This document shows positions 56,621 to 64,000 of a DNA stretch of 64,000 nt, piece after piece. The translations under genes were made by a program, and so were the position numbers. Under the pieces are notes generated by a model. The model ran no database searches, was not told the origin of the DNA, and saw nothing but the letters and a program-made list of their open reading frames with translations. Every line of letters begins with the position of its first letter. The first letter of the stretch is position 1. The stretch lies in the NCBI RefSeq assembly GCF_036227105.1, contig NZ_CP109434.1:2050001-2114000 (forward strand). Direction: 5' to 3'. Source of the stretch: Amycolatopsis sp. NBC_01488. Its GTDB lineage: Bacteria > Actinomycetota > Actinomycetes > Mycobacteriales > Pseudonocardiaceae.

Positions 56621-56833
56621 GGGAGAGCCTCCCCACGCCGGCGGGTCGGCGAGGGAACCGGCTGGTCTTCCACTTGTATGGGCTACCCCCTGGTAGACCG
56701 GTGAGTTGTGTTCCAGGTCACGGAAAAAGTTGTTTCACTTTCCCGGTGGACGGAGTAGTGAGCGGGATCACGCAAGAGTGAGCGCGGCGGAAACGCCGGG
56801 CAAATCGTCGGTGGTCCCGGCTAGCCTGCTGGA

Positions 56834-57307
56834 GTGCAGACTCCCGACCTCGACCAGCTGGACATCGCCATCCTCTCCTGCCTCCAGGAGGACGCCCGCA
56901 CCATCGCCGAGACGATCGGGGCGAAGGTCGGGCTCTCCGCCGCGGCGGTGCAACGGCGGATCAAGCGGTTGCGGGAGGCGGGCGTCATCGAGCGCGAGGT
57001 CGCGGTGCTGTCGCCGGCGGCGCTCGGGCTGAGCATGACGTTCGTGGTCATGGTCGAGATGGAGCGGGAGAACCTGGCGGTCCTCGACGCGTTCCGCCGC
57101 CAGATCCTCGCCGACGACTGCGTCCAGCAGTGCTACTACGTCACCGGCAACGCGGACTTCGTGCTCGTCGTGACCTGCCCGGACATGGCGGGCTTCGAGG
57201 CGTTCACCCGGCGGATGTTCTTCGACAACCCGAACGTCCGGCACTTCACGACGAGCGTGGCGATGGACCGGGTGAAGGTCGGGCTCGGCCTGCCGCTCGG
57301 GCCCTAG
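56834..57307 (+). CDS. Lrp/AsnC-family transcriptional regulator
   Basis: A 157-residue Lrp/AsnC protein: HTH (about 5-55, LDQLDIAILSCLQEDARTIAETIGAKVGLSAAAVQRRIKRLREAGVIEREVAVL) and the RAM ligand domain (about 70-155, CYYVTGNADFVLVVTCPDMAGFEAF). It forms octamers and senses amino acids. It stands alone between the KAS III and SsgA-like genes. GTG start. A small hairpin (57314-57326) follows the stop. Confidence 0.88.
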   Translation: MQTPDLDQLDIAILSCLQEDARTIAETIGAKVGLSAAAVQRRIKRLREAGVIEREVAVLSPAALGLSMTFVVMVEMERENLAVLDAFRRQILADDCVQQCYYVTGNADFVLVVTCPDMAGFEAFTRRMFFDNPNVRHFTTSVAMDRVKVGLGLPLGP

Positions 57308-57619
57308 CCGGGCGCGCCTTCGGCGCCTACGAACGAGTTCGCCGTGCTGCCGGTCGTCGTGCGCGACCCGCCGCACGGTCCACAGTGGATCACCAGGGTC
57401 GCCGGGCGCAGCGGACCGCGGCGCTCATCGCCCCGCGAGAGCCGTCACCAGCAGTCGCCGGGTGAACGCAAGGGGTGTGTGCCGGACGTTACACCACAAT
57501 GGACGGATGCAACCGATCAAGTGAACGTGAGAGTTTCTCCGTCATGGCGCGAGGCTCCCGCCATCTCCTCCCCGAACAGTTCGCGCCGCGCGAACCACCA
57601 CCGGACTCCAGGAGGGGCC
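57308..57619. other. Intergenic region before the ssgB-like gene
   Basis: A 312-bp gap. It holds a small GC-rich hairpin just after the AsnC stop (GCGCC/GGCGC at 57314-57326), one copy of the recurring TCCACWGTGGA palindrome (57379-57389), and the promoter and ribosome site (GGAGGGG at 57611) of the SsgA-like gene. No gene could be supported. Confidence 0.5.
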
Positions 57620-58024
57620 ATGCAGACCGACGCCGTTCACCAGAGCCAGTTCGTGGTGCTGAACGAGAGCACCACGCCCGTCCTGTCCCGCCTCTCCTAC
57701 CACGCCGAGGAGCCGTTCGCGGTCACCGTGGCGTTCCGGACCGAGCGCGGCCGGTGGATCGAATGGACCTTCGCGCGTGACCTCCTCGTGTCCGGCCTCG
57801 ACGAGCCGGCCGGGCTCGGGGACGTCCGGATCCGCCCGGACCTGTCCGAGGACGAGGACTTCCTGACCCTGGAAATCGAGTCACCGGACGGCTATGCGTC
57901 GTTCGACCTGGAGACCGAAGACATCCGGACGTTCCTCGAGGCGTCCTACGAGCTGGTGCCGCTCGGCGAAGAGAGCGCGCACTTCGACGTCGACGGGCTG
58001 ATCGAGGAGATCAGCAACGTCTGA
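57620..58024 (+). CDS. SsgA-like cell-division/sporulation regulator (SsgB type)
   Basis: A 134-residue SALP-family protein: LSRLSYHAEEPFAVTVAFRTERGRWIEWTFARDLLVSGL, GDVRIRPD and a strongly acidic C terminus ending HFDVDGLIEEISNV. SsgB is the family member found beyond Streptomyces; there it localises FtsZ at sporulation septa. A strong ribosome site (GGAGGGG) precedes the ATG. Its presence suggests a filamentous life style. Transcription ends at the hairpin at 58057. Confidence 0.87.
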   Translation: MQTDAVHQSQFVVLNESTTPVLSRLSYHAEEPFAVTVAFRTERGRWIEWTFARDLLVSGLDEPAGLGDVRIRPDLSEDEDFLTLEIESPDGYASFDLETEDIRTFLEASYELVPLGEESAHFDVDGLIEEISNV

Positions 58025-58056
58025 CCCCCGAACCTCCCATTCCCGCGGCGAGGACG

Positions 58057-58101
58057 AAGGGCGGGTTTCGAGTGCGCTGGAGGCACTCGAAACCCGCCCT
58101 T
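58057..58101. terminator. Bidirectional terminator
   Basis: AAGGGCGGGTTTCGAGTGC (58057-58075) pairs with GCACTCGAAACCCGCCCTT (58083-58101), a perfect 19-bp stem with a 7-nt loop. It lies between the convergent SsgA-like and S1 protease genes and should stop both transcripts. Confidence 0.88.
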
Positions 58102-58121
58102 TCGCTGTTCGCGGGGGGAGG

Positions 58122-59225
58122 TCAGCTGGTCTTCAGCGTGGTGCCGGTGCCCGAGAGCGCGCCGGCGATCGGGAAGAAGTACGTCGTCGCGGTGTTGCCG
58201 CCGGACAGGATGCCCTGCGCCGAGTTGCCGCTGATGAAGCCGCCGCCGGAGTCACCCGCCGCCGAGTGGACGTTGGTCGCGGTCATGCCGTTGACCGTGC
58301 CCTCGGAGTAGCGGACGCTCTGGTTCTTCGCGCCGATGGTGCCGCAGGTCCAGCCGGTGGTCGAGCCGGCCTTGCAGACCGACGTGCCGGTCGCGGCGTT
58401 CGACGAGCCGCGCACCGCGGTCCCGTTGTTCATCTGCGCGACCGGGGTCCAGTTGCTGTTGGTCCGGACCGCCGCGTAGTCGCTGCCCGGGAAGCGGTAG
58501 GTGATCCAGCTGCCGAGCGCCGCGCCGTTCGACCCGGTCAGCGCGCCGCCGCCGGTGAGCGCGCCGCAGTGGCCGGCGGTGAGGAACCCGGTGGTCGTCG
58601 AGAAGCCGACCGAGCAGCGGGCGGACCCGCCGATGTAGTAGGCGTCACCACCGCGGATGTTGGCGTGCAGCGTCGGCTTCGCGGCCGCGTCGAGGATCGT
58701 CACCGACGACTTGTCCACCCCGGCCCGGGTGAGGAACGCGTCGGCGTCGGCACGCTGGCCCTGCAGGACGGACAGCGTGACGCGGTTGGTGGTGGAGTCC
58801 ACGCCCCAGCCCGTGATCGCGTACGGCGCCGAGCTGTCGAGGGCCTTGAACCTGTCCACAGTGGAATCGAGCTGGCGGGCGCTGAACTTGACGACCTCAG
58901 CCTCGGCCCCGGCCGCCTGGATCTTGCCGACCGACGCGGCGTCCGTCGTCTGGATGTGCGCCTTCCCCGTGGCGGCGTCGTAGGTGGCGCCGCCGAACGT
59001 GTCACCGAGCGTCGCGCTGACGGCCTCGGTGACCTTGTTCGCGACGTCTTCGCTCTTCAGCCGCGTCAGCACCTGGTCGTGGGTCAGGCCCAGGTCGCGC
59101 TGCATGGCGGGCACGATGTCCGGGTTCAGCAAGTCCTGGCCCGACGCGGGGACGGCGACCGCGACGAGCGCGCCCGCCGTCATCACCGCGGCGGCAGCGG
59201 CACCGAAGAGTCTGGCGATCTTCAT
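58122..59225 (-). CDS. S1A serine protease (alpha-lytic/streptogrisin type)
   Basis: A 367-residue secreted protease: signal peptide (about 1-29, AVPASG), a propeptide of about 140 residues (VPAMQRDLGLTHDQVLTRLKSEDVANK ...) that acts as folding chaperone, then the mature domain. The triad is His in GFLTAGHCG, Asp in GSDYAAV and Ser in AAGDSGGGF. Cys pairs (ARCSVGF/GHCG and VCKAG/TCGTI) are conserved. Expected to be a broad-specificity extracellular protease. Confidence 0.92.
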   Translation of the reverse strand: MKIARLFGAAAAAVMTAGALVAVAVPASGQDLLNPDIVPAMQRDLGLTHDQVLTRLKSEDVANKVTEAVSATLGDTFGGATYDAATGKAHIQTTDAASVGKIQAAGAEAEVVKFSARQLDSTVDRFKALDSSAPYAITGWGVDSTTNRVTLSVLQGQRADADAFLTRAGVDKSSVTILDAAAKPTLHANIRGGDAYYIGGSARCSVGFSTTTGFLTAGHCGALTGGGALTGSNGAALGSWITYRFPGSDYAAVRTNSNWTPVAQMNNGTAVRGSSNAATGTSVCKAGSTTGWTCGTIGAKNQSVRYSEGTVNGMTATNVHSAAGDSGGGFISGNSAQGILSGGNTATTYFFPIAGALSGTGTTLKTS

Positions 59226-59734
59226 GCTTCTCCCTAGGTGGTTACGCGCGGCTCTGCGTCGGCCACGCAGTGGTACTCCCCCGGGTGAGGGTCCCCGCAG
59301 TGGGCGTTACGGTGCAATCCGGGCACCCGGCGAATGGGTATACGCATTCACTCCGGACGTATCCCCTGCTCCAAGCGGTCCCCAAGGTCGACTGTCACCC
59401 GGTCGGACAGGTCCTTAAGTAGGGTTTCCGGACACTACTTTCGGTAGCCAGACCGGCTCCCTGAACGTGTGAAGCACTACCGGAACGCGGGAATGGCCGA
59501 CGTTTCGCACGCGCGGTGACCCAGGACCGGCGAATCCCGCGGCAAACCGGTGACAGCCGGTAGGCGGACGTGTGAGCACGGTACCGGCCACGTATTCGGT
59601 TAATGGTTTACGGACGCATCCCCGCTGCTTAGGCTCCCGCGCACAGTGCCTTCTGGGGCCGAGCCCCAGGCCCCAGAAGGGGGACAAGCCCCCTGGACCC
59701 CCCGGGGTCGGCCGGTGCGCGTCGAGGAGGTCGT
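59226..59734. other. Long divergent regulatory region between protease and LAL gene
   Basis: A 509-bp gap without a supported gene. It must hold the leftward promoter of the S1 protease gene and the rightward promoter of the LuxR gene. A near-perfect 18-bp dyad lies at 59332-59349 (GAATG ... CATTC around GTATAC, one mismatched pair). Two hairpins stand before the LuxR gene at 59649-59680 and 59678-59694. Confidence 0.5.
59649..59694. promoter_or_regulatory. Two adjacent hairpins before the LAL regulator gene
   Basis: CCTTCTGGGGCC (59649-59660) pairs perfectly with GGCCCCAGAAGG (59669-59680), and AGGGGG (59678-59683) with CCCCCT (59689-59694). The two stems share three bases, so they are mutually exclusive at their junction. 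They sit 41-86 bp before the ATG, probably in the leader, where they could act as an attenuator. Confidence 0.4.
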
Positions 59735-62644
59735 ATGTGGCTCACGGCTCCCCGCCCCACCACGGTGTCCGTCCGGTCGGGACCCGCCCGGCTGACCGGC
59801 CGCGACACCGAGCTCGACGCCGTCGTCGACGTGCTGAAGCGGCGCCCGGCCGCCGTCCTGATCGAGGGCGAGCCCGGCATGGGCCGGACTCGGCTGCTCG
59901 CCGAGATCGGGCGCCGCAAGGAGTTCGGCGGCGGTCGGGTGCTCACCGGCGCCTGCCAGCCGTTGCGGGAACCGTTTCCCTACGGGCCCGTCCTGGAAGC
60001 GCTTCGCTCGGTGGGCGACGCACCGCTCGGGCCGCTCAGCCCGGTCGCCGGCGTGCTGCGGCCGTTGCTGCCGGAGCTCGCGGAAGCGCTTCCTCCACGG
60101 CCGGAGCCCCTCGCCGACCCCGTCGCCGAACGCCATCGCGTCTTCCGCGCGGTGCGGGAGCTGCTGCACGCGTGCGGGCCCACGCTCGTGCTGATCGACG
60201 ACCTCCAGTGGGCCGACGAGGACACCCGCGACCTCATGCGGTTCCTCGCCGGCTCGATGCCGCCGGAGCTGGCGGTGGTCGCCACCTTCCGGTCCGCGAC
60301 GGACGTCCGCCCCGGCCCGCTCGGCGCCCCGTTCCGGACCGACCCGGCCGTGCACTCCGCGCGCGTCGCGCTGGGCGCGCTCGACGTCACGGCCGTGCGC
60401 AGGCTCGCGGTCGAAATCCTCGAGCTGCCCCGCGTCACCGACGAGTTCGCGGCGAAGCTGCACGAGTGCACCGCCGGGATCCCGTTCGTGGTCGAGGAAA
60501 CCCTGCGGGCCCTGCGCGAAGCGGCCGAACGGCTGCCGGTCGGCGAAGTCCTCTCCGACCGGATGCTGGAGAACCTCGAAGTGCCGGTGCTGCTGCGGGA
60601 GGCCGTCACCGAACGGCTTTCCGCGCTGCCGGAGCCGGCTGTGCGGCTGGCCGGCGCGGCCGCGGTGCTCGGCGTCGGCGCCGAGGCCGCCGTGCTCGGC
60701 GAGCTGGCCGGGCTCTCGGACGACGCCCTCCGCACCGCGCTGCTCGCGACGCTGTCCGGCGCCGTACTGGGCGAGGTCGGCGACAGCAAGTACGGCTTCC
60801 GGCATCCGTTGGCGCGCAAGGCGGTCTACGACACGGTGAGCGGGCCCGAACGCGCGTTGCTGCACGCGCAGGCGATCCGCGTGCTCGCCGCGCAGCCGTC
60901 GCCACCGCTGACGCTGCTGGCCCGGCACTCGCGCGCGGCCGGCCGCGTCGACCAGTGGCGCCACTACGCCGAAGCGGCCGCGGACGAGGCGATCACGCGC
61001 GGCGAGACGTCCCGCGCGATCGACCTCCTGCAGTCGGTGTTGGCCGAGCCCGGCCCGGCGCAGGCCGACATCGGGCGCGTCGCCGGCAAGCTGAGCCAGG
61101 TCGCGCTGCGGGGCTTCCGGCCCGACGTGATCGGCACGCTGCAACGCGTCCTCGAAGAGGTGACGCTGCCGCCGTCGGTGCGCGGCTCGATCCGGTTGAG
61201 CCTCGGCATGCTGCAGGTCCGGACCATCGGCGGGCTGGGCCGCGGCCGGCTGGAGGTCGAGCGCGCGATCGGCGAGCTGACCGACCGGCCCGACCTCGCC
61301 GCACGCGGGATCACGCTGCTCGCCCAGCCGATCGACGGCCTGACCCCGGTCTCCTGGCACGAATCCTGGCGGGCACGGGCGAACGAGGTGCACGACCGGC
61401 TCGACGACCCCGAGCTGCGGCTGGCGTTGACGGCCGATCGCATCGCGGCCGCGTCGCACGTGGGCGACAGCTCGGCGTGGACGGAGTTCGAGGCGCTGTC
61501 GGACACGGTCGGCACGGTCGCCGAGCGCGTCCAGCTGGCCCGGCTGTGGTGCAACCTCGCCGACGGCCAGTCGTGGGCCGGTCACCTCGACCGCGCGGAA
61601 CGGCTGGTGACCGAAGGCGTCCGGCGCGCCACCGACGCGGGCGCGCTGTACGCGATCGGGCTGATCCAGGGCACCCGCGTCCGGCTCGACTGGGTGCGCG
61701 GGCGCTGGAACGGGCTCGCCGAGGCCGCCGAGGAGCTGCGCGACAGCTATCCGGAACTCGGCCCGATCGTCATGGAGTCGTCGCTGGTGCTCGGCGGTCT
61801 CGCGGCCGTGCGCGGGGAGTTCGCCGCGGCGCGACGGCACCTGGCCGCGGCGAGCGTCCACGCGCCGGACCGCGGCCCGATCCCGGTGGTGCTTTCGGCG
61901 GCCGGCGTGCTGATCGGCGTGCTGCTCGCGACGGACGACGTCGAAGGCGCGTGCGCGGCGGCCGACACAGCGGTGGCCGCGGCCGGGCGCAAGGGCGTCT
62001 GGATCTGGGCGGCGGCGCTGGTTCCGGCAGCAGCCCAGGCGTACGCGCGGGCGGGGCGCTGGCCGGAGGCCGACAACGTCGTCGAGGCGTTCGCCCGCCG
62101 GATCGAAGGCCGCGACGCGCCGGTCGCGACGGCCGCGCTGGTGGCCGGGCGGGCGGTGTTGCTGGAGGCACGCGGCAAGCACCTGGCCGCGGCGGGCCTC
62201 TTCGACGAAGCCGCGTCGGGCTATGCCGCGTTGCCGATGCCGTACCCCGCGACAGCGATGCGGGAGCGGGCGGCGATGTGCCGCCTCGCCGCGGGCAACC
62301 GCGAGGCGGTCGAAGAGCTGACGGCGGCGGCCGAGGCGTACGAGCAGCTGGGCGCGACGCGGGACGCCGGTCGGTGCCGTCACCAGCTGCGCGAGCACGG
62401 CGCTTGGGCGCCCTCACAACGCGGGCGTCGCGGGTACGGCAGCGAACTTTCCCCTCGAGAGCGGGAAGTCGCCCGGATGCTGGCGGAGGGCCGGACGAAC
62501 CGGGAGATCGCGGACGGCCTGTTCCTCTCGCCGCGCACGGTGGAGCAGCACGTGGCGAAGGTGCTGCGGAAGCTCGGGGCACGCTCGCGGACGGACGTGG
62601 CGAGGAAGCTCCCCGGCGAGGTGACGACCGCACCGGCTGGCTAG
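59735..62644 (+). CDS. LuxR-family regulator, LAL (AAA ATPase) type
   Basis: A 969-residue LAL-type regulator: AAA/STAND ATPase at the N terminus (Walker A GEPGMGRTRLL at about residues 45-55, Walker B LVLIDDLQWAD), a long helical TPR-like middle (about 330-890), and a C-terminal LuxR HTH (LSPREREVARMLAEGRTNREIADGLFLSPRTVEQHVAKVLRKL). In Walker A the usual Lys is Arg (GMGRT). The strong ribosome site GAGGAGGT supports the ATG. LALs usually activate catabolic or antibiotic genes; the target here is unknown. Confidence 0.9.
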   Translation: MWLTAPRPTTVSVRSGPARLTGRDTELDAVVDVLKRRPAAVLIEGEPGMGRTRLLAEIGRRKEFGGGRVLTGACQPLREPFPYGPVLEALRSVGDAPLGPLSPVAGVLRPLLPELAEALPPRPEPLADPVAERHRVFRAVRELLHACGPTLVLIDDLQWADEDTRDLMRFLAGSMPPELAVVATFRSATDVRPGPLGAPFRTDPAVHSARVALGALDVTAVRRLAVEILELPRVTDEFAAKLHECTAGIPFVVEETLRALREAAERLPVGEVLSDRMLENLEVPVLLREAVTERLSALPEPAVRLAGAAAVLGVGAEAAVLGELAGLSDDALRTALLATLSGAVLGEVGDSKYGFRHPLARKAVYDTVSGPERALLHAQAIRVLAAQPSPPLTLLARHSRAAGRVDQWRHYAEAAADEAITRGETSRAIDLLQSVLAEPGPAQADIGRVAGKLSQVALRGFRPDVIGTLQRVLEEVTLPPSVRGSIRLSLGMLQVRTIGGLGRGRLEVERAIGELTDRPDLAARGITLLAQPIDGLTPVSWHESWRARANEVHDRLDDPELRLALTADRIAAASHVGDSSAWTEFEALSDTVGTVAERVQLARLWCNLADGQSWAGHLDRAERLVTEGVRRATDAGALYAIGLIQGTRVRLDWVRGRWNGLAEAAEELRDSYPELGPIVMESSLVLGGLAAVRGEFAAARRHLAAASVHAPDRGPIPVVLSAAGVLIGVLLATDDVEGACAAADTAVAAAGRKGVWIWAAALVPAAAQAYARAGRWPEADNVVEAFARRIEGRDAPVATAALVAGRAVLLEARGKHLAAAGLFDEAASGYAALPMPYPATAMRERAAMCRLAAGNREAVEELTAAAEAYEQLGATRDAGRCRHQLREHGAWAPSQRGRRGYGSELSPREREVARMLAEGRTNREIADGLFLSPRTVEQHVAKVLRKLGARSRTDVARKLPGEVTTAPAG

Positions 62645-62672
62645 CCGGGCGAGGGCGTCCTAGGTTGGGCGC

Positions 62673-63344
62673 GTGACAGAAGAGGCCCTTCCCGCGTGGC
62701 GACGGCGAACCTCCGGGGAGACCCGGTGGCCCGCGATGGGCGTCGTCGTCGCCACCCTGGTGCTGCAGGTCGCCCTGCCCGAGGACATGGCACTGCACCC
62801 CCAGTGGCTGCTGCCCGCCGTCTCCGCGCTGCTCGTCGTCGCGCTGCTGCTGGCCAATCCGGGCCGGATGACGCAGTTCAGCGCCGTCGAACGGGCCATC
62901 TCGCTACTGCTCGTCGCCGCCGTGACGGCGGTGAACGCCGGTTCCGCGGTGACGCTCGTCTACAGCATCGCGACCGGCTCCATCGGCGACCGCGCCAGTG
63001 CGGTGCTGGTCACCGGCGGGATCGTCTACTGGACGAACATCGTCGCCTTCTCCCTCTGGTACTGGGAGTTCGACCGGGGCGGCCCGGGCCGGCGGGCCGC
63101 AGGCCGGGCCGAGTTCCCCGACCTGCAGTTCCCGCAGATGGCCGACCCGGACCTGGCGCACCAGGACTGGGAACCGTCCTACCTGGACTACCTCTACTTC
63201 TCGTTCACCAACGCGGCCGCCTTCAGCCCCACCGACGTCATGCCCCTGCGGATCTGGGCGAAGATGACGATGATGCTGCAGGCCGTCATCTCGCTCATCC
63301 TCGCGGTGATGGTGGTCGCGTGGGCGATCAACAACCTCAAATAG
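62673..63344 (+). CDS. DUF1345-like membrane protein
   Basis: A 223-residue protein with about six hydrophobic segments. The last third contains DWEPSYLDYLYFSFTNAAAFSPTDVMPL followed by a final helix, similar to the pore-loop-like segment of DUF1345 and two-TM potassium channels. The role is unknown, perhaps an ion channel. GTG start 28 bp after the LAL gene. It ends 3 bp before the convergent G1 peptidase gene. Confidence 0.75.
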   Translation: MTEEALPAWRRRTSGETRWPAMGVVVATLVLQVALPEDMALHPQWLLPAVSALLVVALLLANPGRMTQFSAVERAISLLLVAAVTAVNAGSAVTLVYSIATGSIGDRASAVLVTGGIVYWTNIVAFSLWYWEFDRGGPGRRAAGRAEFPDLQFPQMADPDLAHQDWEPSYLDYLYFSFTNAAAFSPTDVMPLRIWAKMTMMLQAVISLILAVMVVAWAINNLK

Positions 63345-63347
63345 GGC

Positions 63348-64000
63348 TCAGTGCCGCGCGATCGTGAAGCTCTGGCCGTCCGAACCGATCGCGCCCGGGA
63401 TCCACGTGTAGCTGCCGCGGTCGTCGGCGTTCAGCGCGGACGGGCTGGTCGAGGCCAGGTTCGTCCCGTTGAACTTGACGCCGGTGAACTTGACGCCGCC
63501 GGAGATCGACGGGTAGGAGTCCGTCGGCGACTCGATGATCGCCTCGGCCGACGAGTGCCTCGACGTCAGCGACTTGGTGGTCGTCTTGGTCCAGCCCTTG
63601 GTGGTGTCGGACAGGTCGAGCCGGTAGGTGTTGGTGGCGGTGCGCGTCACCGTCGCGGTGATGTGGTCGCCCGCGCCGACCGACACGTTGTAGTACACCG
63701 GCGCGGCCGGGTACATCTCGTACCAGGCCGAATACACCGCACGTCCGCTCGAGCAGTCCGTCTCGACGCCGGTCTGCTCCACTGTGGACGATCCGTCGCC
63801 GTCGATGCCGACCCACGGCGCGAACAGGTCGTTGGTGGAGTTGCAGGTCACCGACGGTTCGGTCCAGCTCGCCGTCGCCGTCGTGAAGCTGCCGAAGCTG
63901 ACGTAACCACCCCAGTTGCCGCCGGAGAACTGGTGGCCGTGGCTGTATGGCTTGAAAGAGTGCGAGCCGTACTCGACCGCGGCGTGCGCGGTACCTGAGA
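63348..64000 (-). CDS. G1-family glutamic endopeptidase, 5'-truncated
   Basis: The reading frame stays open to the window edge, so the N terminus is missing; at least 216 residues are present. Motifs of the G1 (eqolisin) fold: SGGNWGGYVSFGSFTTATASWTEPSV, then WVGIDGDGSSTVEQTG (catalytic Gln region) and YSAWYEMYP (catalytic Glu). It should be a secreted, acid-active protease. G1 peptidases were first known from fungi and are less common in bacteria. Near the S1 protease gene, but unlinked on the map. Confidence 0.85.
   Translation of the reverse strand, partial: SGTAHAAVEYGSHSFKPYSHGHQFSGGNWGGYVSFGSFTTATASWTEPSVTCNSTNDLFAPWVGIDGDGSSTVEQTGVETDCSSGRAVYSAWYEMYPAAPVYYNVSVGAGDHITATVTRTATNTYRLDLSDTTKGWTKTTTKSLTSRHSSAEAIIESPTDSYPSISGGVKFTGVKFNGTNLASTSPSALNADDRGSYTWIPGAIGSDGQSFTIARH

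Noticed and set aside
57475..57780. 101-residue frame overlapping the start of the SsgA-like gene
   Set aside because: No ribosome site or homology, Arg/Ser-rich, and it overlaps the well supported gene at 57620.
58849..58860. TGTCCACA as a possible DnaA box
   Set aside because: It is inside the S1 protease gene, is a single site that lacks the first T of TTGTCCACA, and is part of the recurring TCCACWGTGGA motif; no cluster of boxes or AT-rich stretch is nearby.
59600..62398. 932-residue minus-strand reading frame opposite the LAL gene
   Set aside because: No recognisable domain, and the other strand has complete ATPase and LuxR motifs. Long antisense frames are expected at this GC content.

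Overview
The window is GC-rich actinomycete chromosome. The signs are GTG/TTG starts, WhiB-family and SsgA-like proteins, an RsbW/SigF-type stress sigma module, an Rv0909/MT0933-type antitoxin, CBM2 chitinases, and many start/stop overlaps of the GTGA/ATGA type. The gene set, with a WhiB3/WhiD-type protein, an SsgB-like protein and a high-affinity hydrogenase, fits a filamentous soil actinomycete. I would guess Pseudonocardiaceae close to Amycolatopsis, but this is inferred from style and not proven. No phage, insertion sequence, CRISPR array or secondary-metabolite cluster is visible.

Layout. 0-4 kb: a PadR regulator with a 2,4-dienoyl-CoA reductase, then prephenate dehydrogenase and an orphan antitoxin-like protein. 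4-18 kb: a FUSC membrane protein, an SRPBCC protein, a polysaccharide deacetylase lipoprotein, an ECF-like sigma pair, an SGNH hydrolase with an NAD(P)-binding oxidoreductase beside a divergent TetR, a GbsR/MarR regulator with a two-gene ABC exporter, an MFS exporter with a TetR, and a DUF457 membrane hydrolase. 18-21 kb: a signalling island with a STAS antagonist, a WhiB protein, an RsbW-like anti-sigma factor, a SigF-type sigma factor and a second HATPase. 21-26 kb: an aldo/keto reductase, a nitroreductase, a secreted 3D-domain protein, an alpha/beta hydrolase, an anchored HNH nuclease and a Sel1-repeat protein.

26.5-40.2 kb is the centrepiece: a group 1h-type (Hhy) high-affinity [NiFe]-hydrogenase locus. 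Fourteen co-directional genes run from 26577 to 38073, mostly translationally coupled: SIS, HypC-like, SIS, hhyS, hhyL, a NifU-domain protein, three uncharacterised accessory proteins, a maturation protease, a 34-residue membrane microprotein, then hypC-D-E-A-B. hypF lies convergent, with a LysR gene 4 nt upstream of it. That LysR is divergent from a 2,2-dialkylglycine decarboxylase gene (dgdA). The expected product is a cytoplasmic-side enzyme that oxidises trace H2, with its own nickel, Fe(CN)2CO and protease maturation set.

42.5-64 kb: two small membrane proteins, two coupled GH18 chitinases carrying near-duplicate CBM2 domains, tRNA-Arg(ACG) and tRNA-Ser(GCT), an MprF-like lysyltransferase, acetoacetyl-CoA synthetase, a dienelactone-hydrolase-like protein, a HisC/Pat aminotransferase, a TauE/SafE permease with a FadR-type regulator, a class III nucleotidyl cyclase, KAS III, an Lrp/AsnC regulator, an SsgB-like protein, an S1 protease, a large LuxR (LAL) regulator, a DUF1345-like membrane protein and a 5'-truncated G1 glutamic peptidase.

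Themes across the window: convergent genes overlap or touch at their 3' ends very often; a hairpin with the core GGCCTCCTTGCC recurs as a terminator; the 11-mer TCCACWGTGGA recurs seven times; and DasR-like palindromes precede both the chitinase operon and the 3D-domain gene.
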